Translations under genes and position numbers: made by a program | Assembly (NCBI GenBank): GCA_038049695.1 | Contig: CP142451.1 | Coordinates: forward strand, 66,779,501-66,843,500 | Reading direction: 5' to 3' | Source: Cinnamomum chago | Lineage: Eukaryota > Streptophyta > Magnoliopsida > Laurales > Lauraceae | Length of the DNA: 64,000 nucleotides | Shown here: positions 23,220-35,160 of the stretch, piece after piece | How the letters are laid out: the number at the start of each line of letters is the position of its first letter | How positions within the stretch are numbered: position 1 is the first letter of the stretch | Notes under the pieces: model-generated | Told to the model about the DNA's origin: nothing | Database searches by the model: none | What the model saw: only the letters and a program-made list of their open reading frames with translations

Positions 23220-24981
23220 TGTTAGTTTTATGGTCTCAATACCAAGGGTATATGATGTAATAAATTGATTAATTTCTTTACTTATCAATACAATCATACT
23301 TTCCTTTCATGAGATGAATGGTGTTTAATTATATACATGCACATAACCAATACGAATGACATAATGGTTCATGAGATGAATCGGAGTCCACAAGTATACT
23401 AGATGTAATACATGTGTATGGATGAGATCCACATACAAGAGACATGTATTGCAAATCTTATACTTAAATATCTTCAAAATCAGTGATGAGATTGGGCATC
23501 TCATCTGACAAGGTTGCAGCACTTTGATCACTGTGAGATAGTGTGATTTGTCTCGATCATCAGAATGTAAGATTCTGGATCATGGTGCTGGTACATTGGA
23601 TGTATTGAAGGACCATGAGAAGCACCTTATATACACTGTCTTTACTTTAAGGTCTGCTCTCATAATTCCCTAGCAATAGGCTCATAATCTTGAGACATTA
23701 ATGAACTCAAGTTTCTATCTATGCATTTGCTTTGAGTCACCAATGAGTAAGGCCAATTGTAGGTCAATACCTCGGTGATTTGGGTACATGGTAGTAGAGT
23801 TGTGGGAACATTCAATGGTCAAGATGGAATCTATCTTTCATATCCCCTTGTGCCAATTAATGGATTTATCATTGGTAAGTGCACACCCATTCCGATTAAG
23901 AGTTAATTGGATCGGTACCAAATGGTCACTATAATTCATTGGGGCTCAAGGATAATAAGATATGGATCTAATTTGGTGGACAGGTCCAATTGATCCATGG
24001 ATATTGATAGAGGGACCTACTTGTGGTATTGAGGACGTTTAGGGTCTTGATTGCAATATATTCCTAAGACTGGAGTGCAATTGCATTTATATAGTGGAGT
24101 TATTTGCAACTAACTGTGTGCCCAGATTGCACATGAGATGTGGGGTCGCGTGTCCCAGTTGGAGACAGCTTTCTAAGAAATCCCTAGTGGTCCCCACGCT
24201 AGCCCAAATTATTAGAAAGATACTAATTCTACTTGAACTCTAATAGGAAGGTTACTATTTCTATTTGAAGTGAGACTTCTAATAGTGGTAATAGTAAGTT
24301 ACTAATTATTAATGGAAGTATGACTTCTATTTTAATTAGAAAGGAGAAAGCTACTAATTGTTGTGGAAGTGAGATTTCTATGGCAACTAGCAAGGGAAAG
24401 GGTACTACTTTGTAATGGGAGTTAAACTTCTATTTCAAATAGGAAAAGAGGTGGAATGGAGGACTACAAATAGGGGATAAAACCCCTCTTGGACGTCCAT
24501 ATTAATGTGAGCAATTTCAACCCCTTTGTGTAAGTGTTGCACAAGTTCTCTTCCTCTCTAAGTTCTCCTCTCTTTCTCCTTTAGTTCCTTAGAGTTACTA
24601 GTTGGGTTTTCTTTTGAAGATTCCACCATCTTCTTGAGAAAAGAGATCTAATATGGGACATAGCGTGGAAGATCAAAAGGTGTTAGAGATCTTGATTTGG
24701 TTAGTGAAGGTGTTCATCATCAAAGAAAGAACTCAAATTCTCCATTAGAGCACTACAAAGCTCCAAAGGTATATCTACATCCTTGTATGCTGTAGATTTC
24801 GTGGTTGTATGTTTAGGTGTTGTTTTCTATCTTCTAGATAGTATATGTTGCTGTACATGATCTATGAGTTTGAGGGAATGCATCCTGGATTGGGTTTGTT
24901 GTCTTCTAGATAATTGATCCCTGCATCAAGTGGGTCAAAAAGTTTTTGAAACCTATCTGAAAGGCCCACCTACTTTCAACA
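23220..24981 (+). repeat. 3' LTR of Copia A
   Basis: Starts TGTTAGTTTTATGGTCTC directly after the purine-rich AATTGGGAGAT and ends CTACTTTCAACA; 1762 bp. The same family appears reversed at 20957-22718 and as a more diverged solo LTR at 50021-51609. Confidence 0.92.
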
Positions 24982-26000
24982 CTTACGACTTCATTCACAA
25001 GTGGAAGGCAATGGCATACAAATGCTCCGATGTGCAGCCACAAGCGTCGCTGGTCGACATCTGCCGTAACAACATGAGAGCAAGGATCCGCTCCATGATT
25101 ATCGGCAACAAATCAAAGAACCTGGGAGAACTCCTAGAAGCTTCCATGGAGGCTGAAACGGTGATCAAAGACCTCAACAATCAGCAGTCATCAAAGAAAG
25201 AGCCATATACCATTACGACCTCAAAGCCAAAGAAAAAGGAGGTTCTTAATGTGTAAACCAAGTCAACTCCTCAATAGCTAAAGAAAACTGAAAATAAAGT
25301 TGGAGGTAAGAAACTTTAACTCTCCGAAGCCTTCAAAGAGTGAGTAGAAAAGAAATACCCATTCGATGAAGATGTTGAAGAAATTTTCGAGGCTCTCATA
25401 GCAAATGGTAAACTCACCTTGCCTGAGCCCAAAAGACTGAGAGATGTTAGCAAAACCAATGATCCTCGGTATTGTCCCTACCACCATATGATCTCGCATC
25501 CTCTCCACCAATGCTTTGTTGTGAGAGAAAAGAGCAACGAGATGTGGAAAAACGGGGTCATCACCTTTGACAAAAACTATGGGTCTACCTCCATCAACAT
25601 GGTGTCGTATGGACAAACTTCTAAATCACCAAAGGAGAAGACCGCTACTTCCTTTAACGTGATAAAAATGACCCAGTCGTCCCAAGAGTTGGTTCCTTAT
25701 CCAACATCAGATGGACAATCCATATGGGTGCATCCCGATCTCCTAGAAGATGAAAATTGGGAGATCGTCAAAACAAAGCCTACCGTTCAACAGCGAAGGC
25801 AAGCCAAGAGACAACTCCGCAAGCTCAAACAGCGCGAGAAAGCTCAACCAAAGCAAGAAGTCCCTAAAAAGGCAGAGACCTCTTCCACTGCTTCGCTGGG
25901 GGCAACGGAAGAACCCAAGGCTTCAAAGATGGTAAGAAAATTCACCCTTGGTGATTTCATGCCACCTCAATTCAGAAATGAAACTACACAGGGGGTGTCA
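24982..26000 (+). pseudogene. Tat element D gag, right-hand part
   Basis: Gag-like text such as TYDFIHKWKAMAYKCSDVQP and EASMEAETVIKDLNNQ is followed by DPRYCPYHHMISHPLHQC, the CPYH...HxxxxC zinc-finger-like block of Tat/Ogre gag proteins. A basic, charged linker (QRRQAKRQLRKLKQREK) follows, and then a long acidic, low-complexity region (about 26040-26950) of unknown role. Fossil. Confidence 0.82.
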
Positions 26001-27429
26001 TACCCTTGCAATTCGGTAATTGGATTCTCCATAGATGGATACGAGTCTAGTGACACCGCCAGTGACACCGACGAGTGGGAGGAATCCCTTGAAATAGGAG
26101 AATACCTTTCCGATGAAGAATGGATTCCCAAATCTCACCTTATGCCAGTAATCTGGTATAACCCATATCAGCAACAAGGATCCTGGTCCGATGATGAAGA
26201 AGACCAAGAGGTTGTTCAAGAAAATGCATTTGACTCAGCACCCTTCAACGCTCCAGTGGAACCCAATCGTGTTGAACCACAAGGGGCAGACGAAGAAGAA
26301 GATTTGGCTCCCATGCCTGATCTTGAAGAGTATGCGAGGGTTTTACAGCGCCTTGCCTTAGAACAAGAGCAAGATCTTCGCAATCAAAACCCAGAACCGG
26401 AACTCTCTGAAAATCAACAGGTACCTCCTCCTTCAACTCCTGAAAATGAAGAAAATTGCTGGATAGAAGATCCTCTCTCTTCCGATGATGAGCCCGACTC
26501 CCAACAGTCCACTCTAGGGGGATCTCCTATCAGGGCAACTTGCAATGCGATAGTTCAGGATGATAGCGCCCCTGAAGCATCATCTACCGAAGACACGTAC
26601 TCTCCGGCTACACCTGATAGTATATCTTCCGGAGCTACATTTTCTCAGGTGACTTCCACTGAGATAACACCTTCGCGGCCTTCATCCCCTGAAACTGTGA
26701 GATCACAACTCACAGCTCTTCCGACCGATCATCCTGAAGAAACTTCAGCCAATGGAGACCTGGTCAATTGGTCCCAGATACCTGACCTCATAGGAGACGT
26801 CTGGACCGACAAATTACTCAATGAAGGGGAAAAGTTACTGGATGTTGTTCAGGACTTGTTCCCGAAAAATGCTCCTTGTAACGCAGTCATTGAGGATGGT
26901 GACTCTGCTACAAATGAGAATGATCAACCCTTAGATCCCAAGAACGATCTTCCAAATGAAGACACTTCTCAAGAAGCTCTTGAAGTTAGTAGAGGTACCC
27001 GTTCTGACCGAGATTACCATAAAAATTACAACCAATCTTCTTTTTCTTCTTATGTAAATCCTTCGGGAAAGCAAATTGTAAACGCCCCAAGTGGCAACAA
27101 TAATGAACATGCAGGCCCGAAGGAAGCTTTCAAGTACGACTTGATTGAGCACTTCAAACACATACCTGCACGACTGCACATCCTTGATTTATTACGAATG
27201 TCTCTACACACTCGTGATAATCTCATTTCAGAACTACGAAGACTAAATGTGGATGTCGACAAACATGCCCCACAAGTCCTACAAATTGAAATGGACTGTA
27301 GGGTCAAAAAATCAAATACTCCCTCAAAGGGAGAAAAGAAGAAAATCAAGGGATCAGGCATTGAATGCCTCTCGGTACAGAAAGCAGCAAGTGCAACCAT
27401 CGCCTTCAGTAAGGATGACCTCCTGCTAG

Positions 27430-27800
27430 GCGAGATAAAGCACAACCGACCCCTGTACTTCACAGGGTACATCAAAGAAATGCCGATACACAGAGTCCAG
27501 ATCGACCCAGGTTCTGCACTCAACCTCATCTCTACTTCGTCACTTGAAGAGCTGGGCATCCCACCTAGCAAGCTGAGTCACACGTCTGTATCCATCTTTG
27601 GATATGATGGGACCGTTCAAAGGCCTATCGGCAAAATCAGGTTCAAGTTGCAAATCGGTGATCTTATCTCTGAAGTCACTGTGTATGCAATAAGAACCCT
27701 TTCGTGCTACAACATCCTTCTTGGACGCCCCTGGATACACGAGAATGGTGTCGTCCCTTCAACTCTACATCAATGCATCAAGTTCGTCGGCAACGACGGC
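27430..27800 (+). pseudogene. Tat element D protease region
   Basis: The aspartic protease is recognised by HRVQIDPGSALNLISTSSLE, FGYDGTVQRPIGKIRFKLQ and YNILLGRPWIHENGVVPSTL, typical of Tat-type proteases (the active site here reads DPGSA). The stretch before it (about 26950-27430) is a conserved linker with LRMSLHTRDNLISELRRL. Fossil. Confidence 0.85.
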
Positions 27801-28319
27801 TCGATACATCGAGTGTTTGTAGAAAAAAAGCCCTTCAAAGGCAAAGAAGTCCATTTTGCAGATGCTCAGATGTACAAAGAAAAAGAAAAAGGAGGAAGAA
27901 ATAGCACCCTTCCCTAAAAATCTTCAGAAAGATAAAGACAAGACTCCTCAGCGATCATCAGAAAAAAACAAACCTTCCCGCAAATCCGAAGAGAACAATC
28001 CATCTCCCTTCATTGTCTCTCTCAAATCTTCAAAGCCTTTGGTCATAACAACCAAAGCAAAAAGGATAAAGCAAAAGTCTGGGGGCAAGTTTGTTGTCTC
28101 TTTCGTATCATCGTGCAAGACACGAATTCAGAGTCAGAGTCAGAAGACGACATATAGTCAAGCCAAGCTGACACTCAGCAAATTCAGCCTGCTTTACCTC
28201 CAATAGAGACACTTGCTGACGTAGAAGATCCTACGTCTGTTTCCTTCGTTGTTCCGGCAACTTTAGCGGAAGAGAAGCCAATCTTCTCCCACAGATCAGA
28301 AGCTTCTTCATCAAATTCC

Positions 28320-28620
28320 ATGATTGAACCTTTCCAAAACGAAGGTATGGCTCAACTATTTCTATATAGTCCTATGGCACAAGCTATTATGAAGAAAATG
28401 GGTTATGACACTCAAAACCCAGTCGGTCTGGGGGAAGGTCGCAGTATTCTCACACCATTGGAGCCCGCCTTAACCAAAAGTCAACTGGAAGATTGGAGAC
28501 TCTATGGTCATGTAGAAAAATCTTCACATGGGTTGGGGTGTGATCCCGACACTCCCTTGAGAAAGTTGACACAAATGATGAGGAGTCGATTTGCCAACCA
28601 AGCCTCAACATCTCATGTCC
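28320..28620 (+). pseudogene. Tat element D degenerate G-patch-like segment
   Basis: MAQAIMKKMGYDTQNPVGLG, followed by LEPALTKSQLEDWRLYGH, resembles the glycine-rich G-patch-like linker before RT in many Tat elements. The glycine pattern is weak, so this is a tentative call. Confidence 0.5.
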
Positions 28621-29199
28621 TTGAAGACATCAATCTCCCTGGATATCTCTTTGAAGAGTCACCCGTCAAGGATCCAGGAAGCTCTACCAATTCGTACGGT
28701 TTCTCTGATGATGAAGAGGAATTGTCCGGTGATAAAGACATGTGGCGTTCTAACCCAGAAGAACCGTCGTCTCCAAAAGAAGTACCTTACTTCGACCCAG
28801 TTTCAACAGGCGATTGGGATCACCTCATAGCAAGCTTTGAGAAGATCACCGATCCTGAAGACCCATGGCCAGAAACAAAGCCTTGGCTTGAAAATGCCCT
28901 TGAAACTCTAGAAGGTTTCGTTGAGTTGGAAGCCTCCGAGAATATTGTGGAGGAACCACCTTCGAACCTTCCAACAGAAGATCATGTTCAAAAGATAGAC
29001 TTGGGAACACCAGATGACCCACGTCCTATATTCATAAGCAATAATATAAAGGATGATGAGTTACCCGAGTATATCTCTTTTCTTCGTGAGTTCGTTGATT
29101 GTTTTGCATGGTCTTTTGTTGAAATGCCTGGCTTAGACCTCAAGATAGCAGTCCACAAACTCAATCTGCAAAAAGATATCAAGCTTGTCAAACAAGGCC

Positions 29200-30770
29200 A
29201 AAGAAGATTCCGTCCATACGTGATGGACAAAATTGAACAAGAAGTTCAAAAACTCAAAAGCGTCGGCTTCATCTGTGAAGAACAACATTCTGAATGGTTG
29301 GCCAACATCATCCCCGTGACAAAGAAAAATGGGCAGATCAGGGTTTGTATTGATTATAGAAACCTAAATGGCGATTGCCCCAAAGATGAGTTCCCACTCC
29401 CCATACCAGAGGTGATGATTGACAACACCTGTGGGTTTGAGCGAATGACATTCATATATGGATTCTCTGGCTACAATCAGATAAAGATGCATCCTGAATA
29501 TGAAAAACACACATCATTTCGGACCCCATTTGGCGTGTATTGCTACACTGTCATGTCATTTGGTCTGAAAAATGCGGGTGCCACATATCATAGGGCTATG
29601 ATGAAGATATTCCAAGACATGCAGCACAAGACGGTTGAATGTTACATTGACGACCTCGCCATCAAAAGCAGAAGAAAACAAGACCATCTGAAAGACCTTC
29701 GGGAAGTCTTCCTCCGACTTCGCAAACACAAACTACGAATGAATCCCCTGAAATGCTTCTTCAGCGTCTCATCCGGTAAGTTTCTCGGATTCATAGTCCG
29801 GAAAGCTGGAATAGAACTTGACCCCATCAAAGTCAAGGCTATTCTAGAAATGCCTTCTCCAAGAACCTTAAGAGAACTAATAGGACTTCAAGGAAGGTTG
29901 GCATACATTCGATGGTTCGTCTCCAATCTGTCAGGAAAGTGTCGTCCATTCTCTCGCCTAATGAAGAAAGGTGTGAACTTTGTTTGGGATAATGAATGTG
30001 AAGCAGCATTTCAAGATATCAAGTCATACCTGACCAAACCTCCAGTGTTGGCTGCCCCTACCACTGGAAAACCATTCATCTTGTACACAAGAGCTCTCGA
30101 CTATTCCTTGGGTGCCCTGCTCACACAAGAGAATGACGAGGGAAAAGAAGCTGCTCTATACTACCTCAGTCGTATGTTGGTAGGTGTGGAGCATCACTAT
30201 TGTCTAGTCGAGAAAGAATGCCTTGTAGTGATGTTTGTTGTACAAAAGTTATGTCACTACCTTCTTTCGAACACAGTCTACCTGATTTCGAGGATCAACC
30301 TCTTAAAAGTCCTGGTCACAAAAGCAGGTTCTCTCAATGCCCGACTGCCAAAATGGTTCATCCTCCTATCACAATCTGATATTAGGTATGTACCACAAAA
30401 GGCGGTCAAAGGCCAAGCTCTAACAAACTTTCTTGCAGAGCAACCGTTGCCTAAAGATTCCCCACTAAGAGATGATCTCCCAGACGAACATGTCTATAAT
30501 GTGGAGACTTTCTCATCAAATGCCTCCTGGGACATGTACTTTGGCGGTGCAACCAGGACAAATGAAAAAAAAAAGCTGATCTCGGGAGTTGGCATCCTCT
30601 TTGTGAGCCCCAACAAGCACATGATTCCACGTGCTTTCTCGCTACTGGAACAATGCTCAAACAATGCCGCTGAATATCAAGCTCTAATCGTAGGACTGGA
30701 ACTAGCCCTCGAATCCGGCATCACCATGCTGGAAGTCTTTGGAGACTCTCAACTGATCATTACCAGATGA
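29200..30770 (+). pseudogene. Tat element D reverse transcriptase and two RNase H domains
   Basis: RT is recognised by RVCIDYRNLNGDCPKDEFPL, VMSFGLKNAGATYHRAM and ECYIDDLAIKSR. The first RNase H shows LYTRALDYSLGALLTQE and VEKECLVVMFVVQKL. A linker (PEWFI-type text, LPKWFILLSQSDIRYVPQKA) leads to the second RNase H with DMYFGGATRTNEKKKLISGV, SNNAAEYQALIVGLELALE and VFGDSQLI, the archaeal-type RNase H found only in Tat elements among plant Gypsy. Fossil. Confidence 0.92.
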
Positions 30771-30899
30771 ATCAAAAATTTGAAGTCAAGAAGCCTGATC
30801 CGTTGCCTTATTACAACAAGGCACAATCACTTCGCCAAAGGTTTGACATCTGTCATATGACCCATATCTTCAGAGGTGAGATAGGACCTATGATGTCCA

Positions 30900-31715
30900 T
30901 ACCCCAAGCTTCAGTTTTGCCGCTACAGATTATTTCTCCAAGTGGTCAGAAGCATTTGCGCTTAGCGAAATGAAGACCTCATCAATCCTTCAATTCTTGC
31001 GCATCAACATTATTTGTCGCCTCGGCATACCTAAAAGATTCGTCCATGATAACGGATCACAATTCCGGGATCACCAATTCTACAGGTTTTGCGACAAATA
31101 CAAAATCCAAAGTTGTCCTTCGACTCCATACAATCCGGCAACGAACGGACTAGCAGAAGCCTTCAACAAGACACTCTGCAAAATCCTCAAGAAAATGGTC
31201 TCTAGTCACAAAAGAGACTGGGGCGACAAATTACCTGAAACTTTATGGGCTTATCGAACCACCATCGAGGGCCAACCCATAGCACACCATTCTCTTTGGT
31301 CTATGGGTGCGAAGCAATTGTCCCTTTGGAAGTACAAATTCCTTCCTTTAGGGTATCTCTGTAAAATGACATGACGCAAGAAAGCAATGTCAAATTAAGA
31401 CTCCAAGAACTGGACAATCTCGATGAAAGACGGCTCGAAGCTCTACAAAGCATTGAGTTGTACCAAGCACGCATGGAAGGATCTTTCGACAAAAGGGTTC
31501 AGCAACACACCTACAAAAAGGGAGACTTGGTTCTTGCAATTAAAAGGCCAATGATTTTTTCCCACAAATCCAAAGGCAAACTCGAACCAAAATGGGAAGG
31601 ACCCTTCGTCATTGACAAAGTCTTCTCCAACGGCGCATACGCACTTCTAAACATGGAGGGCGACAGATGTATGCTGCCCATCAACGGCAAGTTCATGAAG
31701 CGGTACTACCCTTGA
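30900..31715 (+). pseudogene. Tat element D integrase region
   Basis: Core integrase text: YFSKWSEAF-like at the start, LGIPKRFVHDNGSQF, PSTPYNPATNGLAEAFNKTL and LPETLWAYRTT. A C-terminal domain follows with KGDLVLAIKRP, GKLEPKWEGPFVIDKVFSNG and INGKFMKRYYP. The zinc-binding N-terminal part is short or absent here. Fossil. Confidence 0.88.
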
Positions 31716-32079
31716 AGACTTACGCCACTGGGTCAGAGCAATGCATGCATGGCCAAAAGCCTATTCTCAAGTACTCGCTCGTCAAACCCACCTCTTTTAG
31801 ATTTTTCATCCTTCTGTTGAGATTTCTAAAAATTCAAAACAATTCTTACTTTCATAGTTTCAATGTTTAAAAAAAATCCAAAATCCAAGTTCAGGAGCCT
31901 CTTCCCGAACTTGACCAAATTTTCGTTCCTTGAACACAACTCATGGTTTGAAACAAAATCGGGACTCAGGAATTTCCACCCTAGTCCACTCTGACTTTTA
32001 CAACCAAAAAATGATTTTAAGTCAAAATTTACGACCCTCGTGTCTTTAAACAAAAAAAAATGGTTTTTTTAGAAACCAC

Positions 32080-32515
32080 GGGGAAGCGACGCTCAGTCAA
32101 TACTCGTAAAACCCAAAAATCGGAAGGATGCAAACCTCATTCGATACTTCCAAAATTTCAAAATCGCAAGGAAGCGACACTTTGTCCATACTTGCAGAAT
32201 TTCAAAAATCATGGAGACGCAACATTCCAGTTGATATCCACAAACCCAAAATTCAAACAAAAATCGAGGACCAAAAAAAAAAAGACCTCAAATTTCAAAA
32301 CTCGTGGGGAAGCGACATTCAATCAATACCCACAAAATCAAAATTTTTGAAAAAAGCAAGGAAGCGGTGTTTAGTCGATACTTGCACCAAAATTCGCGAG
32401 GAGGCGACATTCCATCGATACTCTCAACCGAATGAGCAAGGAGGCGACATTCCATCGATACTTGCAAGTTCATTCAGCAGGGAGGTGACTTTTAGTCGAT
32501 ACTTGCATTTTTGAA
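32080..32515. repeat. Tandem repeat 1 in Tat 3' region
   Basis: About eight diverged units built on GGAAGCGACATTCAGTCGAT followed by ACTTGC and an A-rich spacer; unit length is about 45-70 bp. Typical of the hypervariable 3' untranslated region of Tat/Ogre elements. Confidence 0.82.
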
Positions 32516-32529
32516 AACCAAAACCCGAC

Positions 32530-32955
32530 TCTCATGCCAAAATCGGCTATAAATGCCAAAAACCTGGCTCTCATGCCAAAAATCGGCTATCAACGCCACA
32601 AAATCGGCTATAAATGCCACAAAACCTAGCTCTCATGCCAATTCAAAATTTGGCTTTCATGCCAACAAAATAAAACTTGGTTTTCAAAAAAAAAACCGGC
32701 TCTCATGCCAAAAATCGGCTATAAACGCCACAAAAAAAATCGGTTATAAACGCCACAAAATTTCGGCTTCCATGCCAAAAACAAATTTCGACTTCCATGC
32801 CAAAAATAAATCCCGGCTATCAATGCCACAAACAAAAATTTTGGCTCCCATGCCACAAACAAAACCGGCTTCCATGCCATCCCAAATTTTGGCTTCCATG
32901 CCATCTCAAAATTCGGCTTCCATGCCATCTCAAGATTCGGCTTTCAGGCCAAAAC
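32530..32955. repeat. Tandem repeat 2 in Tat 3' region
   Basis: About 17 short units on the theme CGGCTNTCATGCCAAAA, or its variant CGGCTATAAACGCCACAAAA, with 20-35 bp spacing. Several sister unit types are interleaved. Confidence 0.88.
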
Positions 32956-33364
32956 AACCATTTGATAAAAGGTATTTCACAAAATGACAAACTTTTGATC
33001 AAATTTCCAAACAAACATTCTCATTTAACTATTACTTGAATTTATCACAAAAGAATTTGAGTGAAAAGAGGGAATACAAAAAAAAGAGAAGTGCTAAAAA
33101 ATAATGTCCACAAGCACTACAAGAGAAAGAGTACCAAAAAATATATGCGTGTATACACGGGTACCATAAAAAAAAGAAAAAAAGATTGTTACCAGAATCA
33201 GGAGCTCAGTCTCACATGGTCTTCAACCAAAGACTCAACTCCTCAAGCAGATTCTTAGCCTTAGCCTCTAAAGCTTCCAGGCCATGCTTCTTCAAAATCT
33301 TCCCATAAAATGTGGAGGAACGTCGCGATCCGTCTGCAACACAGGGAAGCTCTTCCCAAAGAAT

Positions 33365-34165
33365 CTACCATCGCTCGTACTCTTGAGTCTTCCTCCAGAG
33401 ATTGCTTTCAGCCTCCTCGACTTGGCGAATCAGAGTCCCTTCTCTGGCACGAGCTTCCACAATGGCAGCCCATTTTGCAGCAGCTTGTTCCTCCAATAGC
33501 TCAAGATGCTGCCTGGACTTAACGACCTTTCTATCAACACAGCGCAGATCTTCTGTCAGCTCAATGATAGCCAACTCGGTAACGTTCCTCTCCCGAACGA
33601 ATTGCTTCCGAGTCTGCAAGATCTCGTTTAACTCAGACTTGACCTCACCAGAAGGCTTCAGAAACATCTCGTTGAAGAAGTCACCACTTGGGAAGCTCTT
33701 GGTTTCATTCCACTTGTTCCCTAGAGTTATGACTTCATCAACGAAAGCCTTCGCACCTGCAATGTCCAGACCGACTTCTTCGCTATCGGCAAGGATGTCC
33801 TGTACATGTGTGATCATGCCGAAGCCAGCTTCCAAATGGCCAGAAGAAAGAGTTTTAACCCATGAGCTCAAAACACTCTTCAACACTTTCTTCACGTACT
33901 CAAGAGATGGCCCGGATGAAGGCTCGCCCCTCTCCATTGGTCGACTGCCCGTGTCATGTCCTACTGGAGGAGTGATCATTAAGCTCTTTCTAATCGGAGA
34001 CACTTGCGAAGGAATCTGCTTAGAAGATTTCGTCTCTGCCGCATTAAAACTGGGAGAAGAAGTCCCTACTTCTGGTTCAATTGCAGGCATCTCCTGCTCT
34101 GGCACTAAGAAAAACGGAGGAACCTCTTTCGATACCTCACAACCTACCAGCAAAACAAAAAACAA
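33365..34165 (-). CDS. Antisense open frame in the Tat 3' region
   Basis: A 266-codon open frame on the strand opposite to the element's pol. The middle has SLEYVKKVLKSVLSSWVKTL and GLDIAGAKAFVDEVITLGNKW. The last 100 residues are charged and look like a coiled coil (EIRQT-like ILQTRKQFVRERNVTELAII, QHLELLEEQAAAKWAAIVEA). There is no transmembrane segment apart from a hydrophobic start that may be non-coding. Antisense extra frames between pol and the 3' LTR are known in Tat elements such as Grande, but their function is unknown. I do not recognise the domain. The true start is uncertain; a short upstream exon cannot be excluded from DNA alone. Confidence 0.6.
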   Translation of the reverse strand: MFFVLLVGCEVSKEVPPFFLVPEQEMPAIEPEVGTSSPSFNAAETKSSKQIPSQVSPIRKSLMITPPVGHDTGSRPMERGEPSSGPSLEYVKKVLKSVLSSWVKTLSSGHLEAGFGMITHVQDILADSEEVGLDIAGAKAFVDEVITLGNKWNETKSFPSGDFFNEMFLKPSGEVKSELNEILQTRKQFVRERNVTELAIIELTEDLRCVDRKVVKSRQHLELLEEQAAAKWAAIVEARAREGTLIRQVEEAESNLWRKTQEYERW

Positions 34166-34489
34166 AAAGGGGCAGCACGTGAAAAAAAAAGAGAAAACAC
34201 GTGAAAAAAAAGAAAGAAAAAAAAAGGAGAAAGAAAAGAAAAGAAAAAGGAAAGAATTCTACTTCTACATGGAGTTTCTTACTTGAAGCCATTGATGGAG
34301 AAGAAGAAGAAAAGCTTGAAGATCTTTGAAGAAGAAGAAGAATTCTTGATCTTGGAGCACTCTTGGATACTCTTGCAAAGAAAGAAAGCAAAGAAGCAAA
34401 GATCCAATCTCCTGTTGCTTTTATAGAAGAGAGCAAATCAAAAGAGGAAACAAGGAGAAAAGAAAGGAGGTAAGTGCTAAAAATTAGCA

Positions 34490-34705
34490 ACCTTTCCAAA
34501 AGAAAGGAGATTTGAGATATTCTCTCCCAAAGAGAAGATTCTTTGAGAAATTTTCTCCAAAAAGAGAGGGAATGAGAAATATTCTCTCCCAAAGAAAGAC
34601 ACTTTGAGAAAATCTCTCCCAAAAGAAAGGAAACTTGAGAGATTCTCTCCAAGTAAAGATATTTTTAAATATTCTCTATCCAAAGGGATATTTTTAGATA
34701 TTCTT
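34490..34705. repeat. Tandem repeat 3 in Tat 3' region
   Basis: About five units of roughly 40 bp on the theme GAGATATTCTCTCCCAAAGA, with AAGGANACTTT spacers. It lies upstream of the antisense frame (on its strand), so it could sit in that frame's promoter region; this is inference. Confidence 0.8.
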
Positions 34706-34979
34706 TACAAAATGACACCATGTGAGATCTAAGTCATCTTTAAAGCTTAAGGTCCCATGGGATAGCCCATATGAGCCAGGTTACACCACCTAGGCACTAA
34801 AAGAGGCTTCCTTTCAAAATTCCTCTTACCAAGAGCGTACAAAATGGTCCCATGCCTCTTTTGAGTTGATTGGACCACACACAAAAAAATCCAAGCCTCA
34901 TGAGCTTCCAAAATTTCAAACCATCCCACCTCATATACCAAGTTGAGCCAAAATCCTGAAATTGACATTCCACAAAATT

Positions 34980-35160
34980 CAAACCTGACCCCCTAGCTTG
35001 CCACATCAACTTGTTAGATCACAAGGTCAAAACCAAATCTGACCCCCCAATTTGCCACATACAGCTTGTTGGGTCAGAAGGTCAAAATCCAAAAAAAAAA
35101 TCAAACCCCGACCCCCTAACCTGCCACATACAACTTGTTAGGTCACAAGGTCAAAAACCA
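34980..35160. repeat. Tandem repeat 4 in Tat 3' region
   Basis: Three units of about 60-70 bp sharing GACCCCCTAACCTGCCACAT and CTTGTTAGGTCACAAGGTCA. A further partial unit runs into the solo LTR at 35213 and resumes after it (CACAAGGTCAAAA at 38180). Confidence 0.85.

Larger units (their letters stand above)
4668..24981 (+). mobile_element. Ty1/Copia element A with two nested insertions
   Basis: Parts in order: LTR fragment 4668-4817; unassigned leader 4818-6288; gag 6289-7190; protease 7200-7560; integrase 7600-8480; reverse transcriptase about 8740-9222 and 20387-20950; RNase H 22719-23205; polypurine tract about 23209-23219; 3' LTR 23220-24981. The gag-PR-IN-RT-RH order is diagnostic of Copia. 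The outer TSD is TTTAC (4663-4667) and CTTAC (24982-24986). A Del/Tekay element (9223-20381) and a reversed solo LTR of the same family (20957-22718) are nested inside. The element is a fossil with at least half a dozen breaks. The Copia lineage is not resolved. Confidence 0.9.

Noticed and set aside
22749-23297. Minus-strand 182-codon frame
   Set aside because: Antisense shadow of the Copia A RNase H and the LTR start.
33402-34286. Plus-strand 294-codon frame overlapping the Tat antisense frame
   Set aside because: Composition is shadow-like (many S, T, C and R) with no domain-like stretch; the minus-strand frame has coherent charged and coiled-coil sequence.
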